A stretch of DNA of 64,000 nt from CAVTPD01 sp963736575 (GTDB lineage: Bacteria; Bacteroidota; Bacteroidia; Cytophagales; JAAEPT01). Every line of letters begins with the position of its first letter. Position 1 is the first letter of the stretch. The stretch spans positions 806,001 to 870,000 of the forward strand of contig CAVTPD010000001.1 of the NCBI GenBank assembly GCA_963736575.1, written 5' to 3'. A model generated the notes under the pieces. It was not told the DNA's origin. It saw only the letters and a program-made list of their open reading frames with translations, and ran no database searches. Of this stretch, positions 26,656-35,305 are shown in pieces. Both the position numbers and the translations under genes were made by a program.

Positions 26656-27510
26656 ATGAACAATGTACTATTATTAACCGATTTCTCGGAATTGTCTTCT
26701 TATGCCAAATCATTGGCCGATAAAGTGGCTTTTTATTCAGGGTCTAAGTTACATGTTTTAAAAATTGTTGATGTTCCATCAGAAATTCAAATAAACCTAA
26801 AAGGTGAAATCCTTGGGGGGATGGCAGATGATATAGCTGGTTTGGTAGAAGAAAAAAACACTTCTGAAAACATAATGGCAGACTGGGTGAAAGGTCTTAA
26901 AGCCGATATTACAACCTCGGTATTTTACGGAAGGCTTCAAGAATCTGTACATCAATACATCAACAAGAATACTATAGAGTTAGTAATCATGGGGACGCAC
27001 GGAGTAACGGGAATTAAAGAGTTGCTTTCTGGTTCTGTTACAGAACATATTATTAGGAATAATTCTGTGCCGATATTGTCTTTAAAATGCGATAGAGACT
27101 CTATAGATTTCTCAGATTTCTTGATAACAGGTGATTTTGATTCCGATGCTGAAATGAATCTGAATACCCTAAAAACGTTACAAGGAGTTTTTAACTCTAC
27201 TATGCATTTGCTTTGGGTAAACACAAAATCACATTTTGTTACCACTACAGAAGCGATGAATAAAATGACTGCTTTTGCCCAAAAGAATAAGCTTGAGCAT
27301 GTTCAATATCACTTATATAGCGATAAGAGTTTTGAAGAAGGTGTTGTAAATTTCTCAAATAATTACGACTCTAGCCATTCGTTAGATATTGATATTATAG
27401 CGGTAGAGAAGAAGAAAAAATCTCAGCTAGGCTACATCTTCACGGGTTGTCAAGCTACTAGCTTTGTTAATCACATCTTTAGACCAATAGTTACTTATAC
27501 CAAAGGATAA
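26656..27510 (+). CDS. Universal stress protein family
   Basis: The 284-residue protein begins NNVLLLTDFSELSSYAKSLA, typical of UspA domains. It carries the nucleotide-binding motif GTHGVTGIKELLSGS near residues 114-128, ending NNSVPILSLK. The second half (FLITGDFDSDAEMNLNTLKTL to SFVNHIFRPIVTY) is a diverged Usp-like repeat without the glycine motif. Usp proteins respond to starvation or redox stress. Here it leads the transporter pair, nine bases upstream of the first YeeE/YedE gene, and has its own CRP/FNR-like operator. Confidence 0.9.
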   Translation: MNNVLLLTDFSELSSYAKSLADKVAFYSGSKLHVLKIVDVPSEIQINLKGEILGGMADDIAGLVEEKNTSENIMADWVKGLKADITTSVFYGRLQESVHQYINKNTIELVIMGTHGVTGIKELLSGSVTEHIIRNNSVPILSLKCDRDSIDFSDFLITGDFDSDAEMNLNTLKTLQGVFNSTMHLLWVNTKSHFVTTTEAMNKMTAFAQKNKLEHVQYHLYSDKSFEEGVVNFSNNYDSSHSLDIDIIAVEKKKKSQLGYIFTGCQATSFVNHIFRPIVTYTKG

Positions 27511-27519
27511 AACTGAATT

Positions 27520-28086
27520 ATGTTAGAATTTATAAGTCAACCCTGGCCGTGGTATGTGGCTGGGCCAATTATATCGTTAGTGATGTTTTTACTCTTGTAT
27601 TTTGGTAAAAACTTCGGAATGTCTGCCAATTTAAGAACCATGTGTACTATTGGTGGGGCCGGTAAATTTTCCGACTTCTTTAACTTTGACTGGAAGAGTC
27701 AATCATGGAATCTAATATTTGTTCTTGGGGCAATTACGGGAGGTTTTATTGCTTCAAACTATTTAGGTGGAGATGGGCCAGTAGCTATTTCGGAAGCAAC
27801 GGTAAAAGAGTTAGAAAGTTTTGGAATAGAAAATCCAGGTCAAAATTTTCTACCTCCAGAACTTTTTAGTTTTGAGGCATTATTCAGTTTAAGAGGTTTC
27901 TTAATGTTAGTTGTGGGTGGGTTTTTGGTAGGTTTTGGTGCCAGATACGCTGGTGGCTGTACTTCAGGACACGCTATTAGTGGACTTTCTGATTTACAAA
28001 TTCCATCTCTAATAGCTGTAATAGGCTTTTTTATTGGAGGGCTTATTATGACCTATCTAGTTTTACCCTATTTACTACAACTTTAA
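27520..28086 (+). CDS. YeeE/YedE-family thiosulfate-type transporter, first half
   Basis: The 188-residue membrane protein has about four or five hydrophobic helices and the family motifs NLRTMCTIGGAG near residue 35 and RYAGGCTSGHAISGLS near residue 142, each with a conserved cysteine. YeeE/YedE proteins import thiosulfate or related sulfur species through a cysteine relay. This is half of the length of fused homologues, and the second half is encoded ten bases downstream. Confidence 0.9.
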   Translation: MLEFISQPWPWYVAGPIISLVMFLLLYFGKNFGMSANLRTMCTIGGAGKFSDFFNFDWKSQSWNLIFVLGAITGGFIASNYLGGDGPVAISEATVKELESFGIENPGQNFLPPELFSFEALFSLRGFLMLVVGGFLVGFGARYAGGCTSGHAISGLSDLQIPSLIAVIGFFIGGLIMTYLVLPYLLQL

Positions 28087-28096
28087 AATAGTAAAA

Positions 28097-28510
28097 ATGA
28101 ATAAGTTAAAGTTTTATATGCTTGGTATATTATTCGGAATAGTGATGACCAAAGCAGAAATAATTTCTTGGTTACGGATTTATGAAATGTTCAAATTTCA
28201 ATCCTTTCACATGTATGGTGTAATTGGTTCGGCAGTGGTATTGGGGGTGATCTTTGTTCAGCTTATAAAAAGAACAAAACTGAAAAGCATTGAAGGATTG
28301 GATATTAGTTTTGTGCCCAAAAAATTGTCGGTTTGGCGTTACCTTATTGGTGGTACAATTTTCGGATTAGGTTGGGCTATGACAGGTGCTTGCCCAGGGC
28401 CAATGTTTACTTTGGTAGGAAACGGTGTTTTGGTAATGTTGGTGGTAATAGCCAGTGCTATGCTAGGAACGTTTGTCTATGGATTAATTAGACATAAGTT
28501 ACCGCATTGA
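28097..28510 (+). CDS. YeeE/YedE-family (DUF6691-type) transporter, second half
   Basis: The 137-residue membrane protein has about four helices and the motif GWAMTGACPGPMFTLVGNG near residues 92-110, containing the conserved cysteine. An early segment (GILFGIVMTKAEIISWLRIYEMFKF) is typical of the short YeeE partner. It presumably forms one transporter with the preceding gene. It ends the sulfur transcript, 36 bases before a long inverted repeat. Confidence 0.9.
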   Translation: MNKLKFYMLGILFGIVMTKAEIISWLRIYEMFKFQSFHMYGVIGSAVVLGVIFVQLIKRTKLKSIEGLDISFVPKKLSVWRYLIGGTIFGLGWAMTGACPGPMFTLVGNGVLVMLVVIASAMLGTFVYGLIRHKLPH

Positions 28511-28545
28511 TAAAAAAGTAGCTTTGTGATTTGGGTAATGGTATA

Positions 28546-28639
28546 AAAACTTTTGAGACAGTCTTTTTTGTGTTGCAATTCTATTTGTGCACCAGCAGCA
28601 TACAAAAGAATGTTACACACAGACTAACTCAAAAGTTTT
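28546..28639. repeat. Long interrupted inverted repeat between convergent genes
   Basis: AAAACTTTTGAG at 28546-28557 is the exact reverse complement of CTCAAAAGTTTT at 28628-28639. An inner pair, AGTCT at 28560-28564 with AGACT at 28621-28625, extends the stem. It spans the gap between the YeeE/YedE gene and the minus-strand lipoprotein ending at 28643. It may be a bidirectional terminator or a structured 3' end. There is no clean T-run at the base. Confidence 0.5.
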
Positions 28640-28642
28640 AGT

Positions 28643-28978
28643 TTATTCCTGAATAGAAACCGGTACAGATGTTATTTTTCCGTCTCTTTGAGTGAAATTA
28701 ACTACACAGTTTCTATTGTCTTTCCAATTGAAATCAACAATGGACTCATCAAATTTATCAGCGTAAACTTCGGTTGAGGCATCAATAGTTTTATCATTAA
28801 TGGCAACCGATATTTTGACATTGTAAGGATCCATAGAACTGTAACGAGAACCTTGTACACTAATCACCATTTTTCCGTCTTCAGAGGTGCTTGTGATTAA
28901 CTCTGATTTTTCTGAAGAGCAAGCGCTTACTAAAAACAAAAGTGACAGTAAAAGAGAATAGTAAATGGACTTTTTCAT
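28643..28978 (-). CDS. Small lipoprotein of unknown function
   Basis: The 111-residue product begins MKKSIYYSLLLSLLFLVSACSS, a canonical lipoprotein signal with the cysteine at about residue 20. The mature part is a short beta-rich polar domain (GKMVISVQGSRYSSMDPYNVKISVAIN, ending TSVPVSIQE). No family was recognised. It is on the outer side of a membrane by signal type. It is separated from dapA by a terminator and so is probably transcribed alone. Confidence 0.75.
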   Translation of the reverse strand: MKKSIYYSLLLSLLFLVSACSSEKSELITSTSEDGKMVISVQGSRYSSMDPYNVKISVAINDKTIDASTEVYADKFDESIVDFNWKDNRNCVVNFTQRDGKITSVPVSIQE

Positions 28979-29058
28979 AAAATTTTGAAAGGTTAGTTGA
29001 CCAAAAGATACATTAAATAACTAGAAAAATTAATATGGAATAAGAATTATTAGCTTAT

Positions 29059-29088
29059 AAAAAAGCCCTTAGGTGTTTCCTAAAGGCT
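29059..29088 (-). terminator. Intrinsic terminator of the ligA-dapA transcript
   Basis: AGCCCTTAGG at 29064-29073 pairs with CCTAAAGGCT at 29079-29088 with one mismatch. On the minus strand the hairpin is followed by a run of T (A-run at 29059-29064 on plus). It lies 25 bases after the dapA stop. Confidence 0.8.
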
Positions 29089-29113
29089 TGCAACTTATGT
29101 TAAATTAGAAAGC

Positions 29114-29998
29114 CTATAAGGCGGGCATTGCTAATCTTATTTTTTCAGAAAGTTCTAAAGAACCCACTAATAAAGGTAAACGAACTTGATCGTCCATTTT
29201 GCCTAAATGTGCCAGTACTTGTTTTATCCCAACCGGATTAGATTCTTCGTAAAGAAGTGGGTTAAGGTCTACAAATTCGTTCAAGATATTTTGAGCGCCT
29301 TTAAAATCATACTGTAAAGCCGAATGAATGGCTTTAGTAAATTTTTCAGGGTAGGCATTCGCTAATACAGAAATGACACCCACACCACCTAATGTAATCA
29401 TAGGCATGGTTAACATATCATCACCAGAGATTAACAAGAAATCTTCGGGCGTATGTTTTTGTATTTTCATAAACGTATCAAAATCTGCCGAAGCTTCTTT
29501 AATACCCACAATATTAGGATGGCTAGATAACTTAATAGTGGTTGAAGCCTCTACCATTGAACCTGTTCTACCCGGTACATTATACAATATTATTGGCGCA
29601 GGAGATTTGTCTGCCACCGCAATATAATGTGCGTAAATACCTCTTTGGCTAGGTTTGTTGTAATAGGGAGAAACCGTTAAAACAGCATCTACGCCATTAA
29701 AATCAGTTTTGTCAATTAGGTCTAAAACATATTGAGTATCGTTAGCGCCAATACCGTAAACAATAGGAAGTTTACCGTTATTTATTTTTTTAACGCTAGC
29801 CAGTATATTGTTTTTTTCTTCTAATGAAAGTGTAGAAGCTTCACTAGAAGTCCCGTTAACCACCAGAAAATCTACGTGTTTAGAAACATCTTTAACTAAA
29901 ACTTCAAGGCTTTTGTAGTCTACATTTAAATTCGCATCAAACGGTGTTATCAACGCAACTCCAACTCCCTTTAACTTCTTTACCCGTGCAGCAGACAT
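29114..29998 (-). CDS. dapA: 4-hydroxy-tetrahydrodipicolinate synthase
   Basis: The 294-residue protein is a class I aldolase of the DapA family. GVALITPFD is at the N-terminus, NGTSSEASTLSLEEK near residue 49 (the Thr-Thr position reads Thr-Ser, common in the family), YNVPGRTGSMV near residue 138 with the catalytic tyrosine, and VGIKEASAD near residue 165 with the Schiff-base lysine. It condenses pyruvate and aspartate semialdehyde in lysine and diaminopimelate synthesis in the cytoplasm. It lies eight bases after the DUF6913 gene, in the ligA transcript. Confidence 0.96.
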   Translation of the reverse strand: MSAARVKKLKGVGVALITPFDANLNVDYKSLEVLVKDVSKHVDFLVVNGTSSEASTLSLEEKNNILASVKKINNGKLPIVYGIGANDTQYVLDLIDKTDFNGVDAVLTVSPYYNKPSQRGIYAHYIAVADKSPAPIILYNVPGRTGSMVEASTTIKLSSHPNIVGIKEASADFDTFMKIQKHTPEDFLLISGDDMLTMPMITLGGVGVISVLANAYPEKFTKAIHSALQYDFKGAQNILNEFVDLNPLLYEESNPVGIKQVLAHLGKMDDQVRLPLLVGSLELSEKIRLAMPAL

Positions 29999-30006
29999 AA
30001 TATTTT

Positions 30007-30513
30007 TTAAATCAATTTTGTAAAATTCAGCATTTCAAGTGAAGACTTATTAATGTCTTCGCTTGTATTATTAATCATGATATCAAATAATTCCAGTTTT
30101 TCGGAATTAAAATGGCCCACCTTGCATTTTGCATTGGCTTGGGCTATAATTTTTTCAATCGGCAAAAATGTGGATGTATGAAGAGAAAACAAAAAATCGA
30201 ATTTAGAATTCAAGAATTTATTACACTCTTCCGATTTTATTTTGCCTTTCCAGTCGATATCTTTTTTTGTAAAGTTAAGAATGTCTTCCGAAGAACCCGG
30301 TATATCACCCGATTCAAAATTTAGTACTTGTACTACTTTTCCTTCGTTTCTTAACTGGTCAACAAAATATTGAACGGCCTCTCTGTTTTTAGAAAAGTCC
30401 TTTACCAGAATCCCAAAGTTTTTAGCCTCCGTATAGGGTACGGCATTTATGTTTTTTTCAGCCTTTTTTATGGCTTTTTTAAACCGAATAGATAAGCCTA
30501 ATTTTTTGAACAT
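30007..30513 (-). CDS. DUF6913-type hypothetical protein
   Basis: The 168-residue protein has a basic N-terminus (FKKLGLSIRFKKAIKKAEKN) and a fold-rich middle (NFGILVKDFSKNREAVQYFV, FDFLFSLHTSTFLPIEKIIAQ, KCKVGHFN). It has no signal peptide or catalytic motif. The position between ligA and dapA is conserved in many Bacteroidota, which supports the DUF6913 identification. It starts one base after the ligA stop. The function is unknown. Confidence 0.82.
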   Translation of the reverse strand: MFKKLGLSIRFKKAIKKAEKNINAVPYTEAKNFGILVKDFSKNREAVQYFVDQLRNEGKVVQVLNFESGDIPGSSEDILNFTKKDIDWKGKIKSEECNKFLNSKFDFLFSLHTSTFLPIEKIIAQANAKCKVGHFNSEKLELFDIMINNTSEDINKSSLEMLNFTKLI

Positions 30514-30514
30514 C

Positions 30515-32530
30515 TTACAAATTTAACAATTCCTTAAATTCTTCTTCACTAATAATTGTTATTCCTAACTTTTTAGCCTTTTCTAGCTTGCTTGGGCCCA
30601 TTTTATCACCGGCAACTAAGTAATCTAGTTTGCCAGAAACGGCCGAAATCACTTTTCCGCCATTTTTTTTGATGATTTCTTTTAGCTCGTCACGGTCAAA
30701 ACTTTCAAATACGCCGGAAACAACAAAGGATTTATTTTCGAAAGTATTGCTGTCTTGTTCAACTAGCTCTTCAATTACTTCAAATTGTAAACCTGCGTCT
30801 TTTAATTTTTGGATGAATTGAAGATTTTTTTCATCACCAAAATAGGCAATAACACTTTCAGCAATTCGGTCACCAATATCGGGTACTTCTATTAATTCTT
30901 CAAAGCTAGCTGTTTGAAGGTTATCTATGTTTTTGAAATAGAAAGCCAGTTTTTCGGCCACCGTTGCACCAACAAAACGAATTCCTAGGCCAAATAGTAC
31001 CTGCGGGAAAGCCCTTTGTTTAGAGGCTTCCACACCATTTAATAGGTTATCAATCGATTTTTCAGCAAAACGCTCTAATCCGTTTAAGTCTTCTTTTTTA
31101 AGGTAGTATAAATCGGCAGCATCTGAAATTAAGTTTTTATTCAACAACATATCAATGGTTTCGGGTCCTAAACCCTCAATGTCCATGGCTTTACGCTGAA
31201 TAAAATGTTCTATTCTACCTTGTATTTGTGGCGGACAAGCTAAAGTGTTGGGGCAATAATGTACCACTTCGCCTTCTTTTCGTTCTAATTGTGTACCACA
31301 TTCTGGGCAGTTATTAGGGAAGTCAATTTCTTTAGAATTGGGATCTCTTTTGGTAACATCTACCGAAATAATCTTTGGGATAATTTCACCGCCTTTTTCA
31401 ATATAAACGTAATCGCCTTCGCGTAAATCCAGTCGTTTAATTTCATTAGCGTTGTGTAAGGATGCTCTCTTAACCGTTGTCCCAGCTAATAAAACAGGCT
31501 CTAAGTTGGCTACTGGTGTAACCGCTCCGGTTCTACCTACTTGGTAGGTCACTTCGTTTAATCTAGATTCGGCTTGTTCTGCTGCGTATTTGTAAGAAAT
31601 TGCCCAACGCGGACTTTTGGCTGTAAATCCTAAACGTTCTTGCTGCTGGTAATTGTTGATTTTTATTACAATACCGTCTGTTTCTAACGGAAGTTCGTGT
31701 CGTTTGTCTCGCCATTTTTCAATGTAAGCAATCACTTCTTGAATGGTGTTGCATTTTTCAAAGGTAGGGGAAACGTTAAAACCGGCTTCCATTAAAAAGT
31801 TCATCGATTCAAAATGCGATTCAAAAGGCAAATCGTCCGACATTAATCCGTACAAGTAGCAATTTAAGTTTCTAGAAGCTACTACGCTAGAATCCTGCAT
31901 TTTTAGTGTTCCGGAACAGGCGTTTCTAGGATTGGCTAGTAAGGCTTCGTTTTTTTCGGCACGTAATCTATTGATTCTAGCAAATTCTAATTTCGAAAGA
32001 AAAACCTCCCCACGGACTTCAAAATTATTGGTGACTAATCCGTCTTTCAGTTTTAAAGGCATAGAACGAATGGTTTTCACATTCGTAGTTACGTTATCGC
32101 CTTTTTCACCATCGCCACGGGTAGCACCTTGTACCAAATAACCATCTTGGTAAAGTACACTTAGGGCTAATCCGTCAAATTTTAATTCGCAAGTATATTC
32201 ATAGTCTTCGCCTTCTTCCAAACCTTTTTGTATGCGTTTGTCAAAGTCCAATAATTCATCTTCAGAATAGGTATTGGCTAAAGAAAGCATGGGGTACTTA
32301 TGATAAACCGTTTCAAAGTTTTTGGTAATAGTACCGCCAACACGTTGTGTAGGTGAATCCTGAAGCTTTAAGGCGGGGAATTTATTTTCTAAATCAATCA
32401 ATTCGTGCATCATTTTGTCGAATTGTTGATCGCTTACTTCGGAAATGTCTTCCTGGTAATATTTATAGTTTAAGTGCGTTAACTTCTCAGAAAGTTCTAT
32501 TATTAGCTCTCTGGCTTCTTTTTCACTCAT
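30515..32530 (-). CDS. ligA: NAD-dependent DNA ligase
   Basis: The full-length 671-residue ligase has an adenylation domain with ELKFDGLALSVLY near residue 115 (active lysine) and GDGEKGDNVT. An OB fold and a four-cysteine zinc finger (CPECGTQLERKEGEVVHYCPNTLAC, about 405-430) follow, then helix-hairpin-helix repeats (IPDIGDRIAESV form) and a C-terminal BRCT domain (FVVSGVFESFDRDELK). It seals nicks in replication and repair. It is the first gene of the ligA-DUF6913-dapA transcript and is divergent from the zinc-finger protein at 32599. Confidence 0.97.
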   Translation of the reverse strand: MSEKEARELIIELSEKLTHLNYKYYQEDISEVSDQQFDKMMHELIDLENKFPALKLQDSPTQRVGGTITKNFETVYHKYPMLSLANTYSEDELLDFDKRIQKGLEEGEDYEYTCELKFDGLALSVLYQDGYLVQGATRGDGEKGDNVTTNVKTIRSMPLKLKDGLVTNNFEVRGEVFLSKLEFARINRLRAEKNEALLANPRNACSGTLKMQDSSVVASRNLNCYLYGLMSDDLPFESHFESMNFLMEAGFNVSPTFEKCNTIQEVIAYIEKWRDKRHELPLETDGIVIKINNYQQQERLGFTAKSPRWAISYKYAAEQAESRLNEVTYQVGRTGAVTPVANLEPVLLAGTTVKRASLHNANEIKRLDLREGDYVYIEKGGEIIPKIISVDVTKRDPNSKEIDFPNNCPECGTQLERKEGEVVHYCPNTLACPPQIQGRIEHFIQRKAMDIEGLGPETIDMLLNKNLISDAADLYYLKKEDLNGLERFAEKSIDNLLNGVEASKQRAFPQVLFGLGIRFVGATVAEKLAFYFKNIDNLQTASFEELIEVPDIGDRIAESVIAYFGDEKNLQFIQKLKDAGLQFEVIEELVEQDSNTFENKSFVVSGVFESFDRDELKEIIKKNGGKVISAVSGKLDYLVAGDKMGPSKLEKAKKLGITIISEEEFKELLNL

Positions 32531-32598
32531 TTATACGTATATTTAAACTCTAATTTAGTTAAATAAAAAGCTGGATAAAATAGCTCTTTTCATTCTGA

Positions 32599-33342
32599 AT
32601 GAAGATTTTAAGAAAGATACTGCCCATAATGCTATTCTTGAGCTTTTTTGCTCTTAATAAGAGTATAGCGGCTTCCCATTCACAAATTATTTACAACAAT
32701 TTTAATTCGGTCTACGCAGCGTTCGAAAGAAACGACTATAAGGCCAGCTTAGATCCTTTATTTAAGATATTAAGTCAAGATACTATTTTGCCCGACGAAG
32801 CTACTTTTTTCTTGGGTGTAGCCCTTTCTAAAATGGAAAAACACGAAGCCGGACAAAAAGCTTTGTTGAAATATATTCGGCTCACGAAAGATTCGGGCGA
32901 TTATTTTATGGAAACGGTCAATCAGCTGATTGAAACCAATACCATTTTAGGTGTTTTAGATAAAACCGACCGAATGATTTGTGACGCCATTGGCCCCTTA
33001 GAAAATGTTTTTGAGGAATGTCCTAAATGCCATGGTGATAAATTGTCTGATGAAGATTGTAAACAATGCAGGGGCTCTAAATACGAAGTTTGCCCAGACT
33101 GTTTAGGAAAAGGTGTTGTGGTGAAATTTAGTTATTACGACGACCATTCTTTGTGTAAAACCTGTGAAGGGAAAGGCTATGTGAGTTGTACCCGTTGCGA
33201 AGGTACAGGAAACGAGTTTAGATATTGTTCCCTTTGTTTGGGAGAAGGGCAGATAAAAAAGGCCAGAGAGTGTAACTTTGTGCACCAAAAAGAAGAGGAA
33301 GCAGATCACAAACATGAAGGAAGAGATACAGAAGGCAATTGA
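32599..33342 (+). CDS. Exported protein with DnaJ-type CxxCxGxG zinc-finger repeats
   Basis: A signal peptide (KILPIMLFLSFFALNKSIA) is followed by a helical, TPR-like region with YAAFERNDYKASLDPLFKIL. At about residues 135-230 is a cysteine-rich block: CPKCHGD, CKQCRGS, CPDCLGKG, CKTCEGKG, CTRCEGTG and CSLCLGEG. This repeats the DnaJ zinc-centre pattern without a J domain. It probably binds zinc. The cellular location would be periplasmic if the signal is real, which is unusual for this fold. The gene overlaps the next one by 29 bases. Confidence 0.82.
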   Translation: MKILRKILPIMLFLSFFALNKSIAASHSQIIYNNFNSVYAAFERNDYKASLDPLFKILSQDTILPDEATFFLGVALSKMEKHEAGQKALLKYIRLTKDSGDYFMETVNQLIETNTILGVLDKTDRMICDAIGPLENVFEECPKCHGDKLSDEDCKQCRGSKYEVCPDCLGKGVVVKFSYYDDHSLCKTCEGKGYVSCTRCEGTGNEFRYCSLCLGEGQIKKARECNFVHQKEEEADHKHEGRDTEGN

Positions 33343-33877
33343 GGAGTTGAAAAAAGGGAATGTGATTCTCTATCCTGCAGAAACAGTTTGGGGAATTGGT
33401 TGTGATGCTACTAGCAGCGAAGCTGTAAACAAAATCTTTTCCATTAAACAACGGAATAGTGCTAAGGCGCTCATCATTCTAATTTCAGATTTAAACCAAC
33501 TTTCTATGTACGTGCATGATGTTCCTGAAATTGCTTGGGACATTATGGAGTTCAGTGAAAAACCCTTAACGGTTGTGTTGCCTGGTGCCAAAAATATTGC
33601 ACCCGAATTGTTAGCAGATGATGGTACTATTGCCGTAAGATGGGTGAAAGAAGGATTTATCCATAACCTCATTCAACGTTTTGGAAGAGCTATTACTTCT
33701 ACTTCTGCCAACATTAGTGGGGGAGAATCACCGCTCGATTTTCAGTCTATAAATAAAGAAATTATAGACCGTTGCGATTATGTAGTGCCTCAGACCTATG
33801 CACAGAAATTAACCGGAAAACCTTCTCAGATTGTTAAAATAGGAAAAGGCGGTGAGTTTAAAATCATTAGAAAGTAA
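33314..33877 (+). CDS. L-threonylcarbamoyladenylate synthase (Sua5/YciO/YrdC family)
   Basis: ATG 33314 gives the family N-terminus MKEEIQKAIEELKKGNVILYPAETVWGIGCDA, and is chosen over the overlapping start at 33278. KQRNSAKALIILI, RWVKEGFIHNLI and TSTSANISGGESP are the conserved substrate-binding blocks. The enzyme makes threonylcarbamoyl-AMP for the t6A37 modification of tRNA. At 187 residues it is the short, single-domain form. It lies three bases upstream of the CCA-adding enzyme gene, so two tRNA-maturation genes are coupled. Confidence 0.93.
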   Translation: MKEEIQKAIEELKKGNVILYPAETVWGIGCDATSSEAVNKIFSIKQRNSAKALIILISDLNQLSMYVHDVPEIAWDIMEFSEKPLTVVLPGAKNIAPELLADDGTIAVRWVKEGFIHNLIQRFGRAITSTSANISGGESPLDFQSINKEIIDRCDYVVPQTYAQKLTGKPSQIVKIGKGGEFKIIRK

Positions 33878-33880
33878 TTC

Positions 33881-35302
33881 ATGAATTTAGTTGAAGCCCT
33901 AAAAGGAGATTTTTTTGATAAAGTAGTAGAAGCCGCTGAAGAACTTCAGGTAGATACCTATGTGGTGGGCGGATATGTTCGGGATTTTTTGTTAAAACGA
34001 CCTTGTAAAGACATCGATTTTGTTTGCGTGGGCAGCGGGATTGATTTAGCGCAACGCGTTTTCGAAAAAATAGGAGAAGACAAAGCCAGCTTCAGTTATT
34101 TTAAAAACTTTGGTACGGCCATGATTAAAATGGACGATATGGAACTGGAGTTTGTGGGTGCCCGAAAAGAGTCTTACAACCGTGATTCTAGAAAACCGAT
34201 TGTTGAAGACGGTACCTTAGAAGACGACCAAAACCGAAGAGATTTCACCATAAACGCACTGGCGATTAGTTTGAATAAAGCTACTTATGGCGAATTAGTA
34301 GATCCTTTTGATGGAGTGCAACACTTAAAAAGCAAAAAGATTATTACGCCTTTAGCGCCTAAGGAAACCTTTTCGGACGATCCTTTACGCATGATGCGCG
34401 CCATCCGTTTTGCAGCGCAACTTAATTTTGATATTGATCCCGAAACCTTTGATGCCATTACGGCCAATAAAGAACGCATAGAAATTGTTTCCGGTGAACG
34501 AATTTCTACCGAGTTAAATAAAATTATACTTTCTAAAACGCCTTCTTATGGATTTAAACTTTTGTTTATTTCGGGCATGTTAGAAAATATTTTTCCTGAA
34601 ATGGTAGCCTTACACGGCGTAGAAACCATTAACGGAAAATCGCACAAAGATAATTTTTACCACACCTTGCAGGTGCTAGACAATGTAGCGGAACGCAGCG
34701 ATGATTTGTGGTTGCGTTGGTCGGCCATTTTACACGATATAGCCAAACCGCCTACCAAACGATTTCACGAAAAAGCAGGTTTTACCTTCCACGGTCACGA
34801 AGAAATTGGAGCCCGCATGGTGCCCAAAATTTTCAGAAAACTAAAACTTCCGTTGAACGAAAAGATGAGATACGTGCAAAAATTGGTACGTATGCACCTT
34901 AGACCGATTGCTCTAGTGAAGGATTTTATCACCGATTCGGCCTTGCGTAGATTGCTTTTTGATGCGGGCGAAGATTTGGAAGATCTGTTAATTCTTTGCC
35001 GTTGTGATATTACGTCTAAAAACGATAATCGGGTAAAGCGTTATTTAAAGAATTTTAAGGTTCTGGAAGAAAAACTGATTCAGGTGGAAGAAACCGATAA
35101 GCTGCGGAATTTTCAACCAGTAATAAGCGGAGAAATGATTATGGAAACGTTTTGCCTAAAACCGTCTAAAGAAGTGGGTGTGATAAAAGACGCCATCCGT
35201 GAAGCCGTGCTAGAAGGAAAGATTAAAAACGAATACGACCAAGCTTATGGCTTAATGCTAGAAGAAGGCGAAAAATTGGGTTTAGTACCCGTAGCAAAAT
35301 AG
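33881..35302 (+). CDS. CCA tRNA nucleotidyltransferase with HD domain
   Basis: A poly(A) polymerase/CCA-adding head has VVGGYVRDFLL near residue 28, KDIDFV with the metal-binding Asp pair near 44, and RRDFTINALAISL near 119. Then come an RNA-binding region (GDPLRMMRAIRFAAQL form) and an HD phosphohydrolase domain (HDIAKPPTKRF, HGHEEIGARM). It adds or repairs the 3' CCA end of tRNAs. Length (473) is normal for Bacteroidota. It follows the Sua5-type gene and is three bases ahead of the glycosyltransferase. Confidence 0.95.
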   Translation: MNLVEALKGDFFDKVVEAAEELQVDTYVVGGYVRDFLLKRPCKDIDFVCVGSGIDLAQRVFEKIGEDKASFSYFKNFGTAMIKMDDMELEFVGARKESYNRDSRKPIVEDGTLEDDQNRRDFTINALAISLNKATYGELVDPFDGVQHLKSKKIITPLAPKETFSDDPLRMMRAIRFAAQLNFDIDPETFDAITANKERIEIVSGERISTELNKIILSKTPSYGFKLLFISGMLENIFPEMVALHGVETINGKSHKDNFYHTLQVLDNVAERSDDLWLRWSAILHDIAKPPTKRFHEKAGFTFHGHEEIGARMVPKIFRKLKLPLNEKMRYVQKLVRMHLRPIALVKDFITDSALRRLLFDAGEDLEDLLILCRCDITSKNDNRVKRYLKNFKVLEEKLIQVEETDKLRNFQPVISGEMIMETFCLKPSKEVGVIKDAIREAVLEGKIKNEYDQAYGLMLEEGEKLGLVPVAK

Positions 35303-35305
35303 CCT

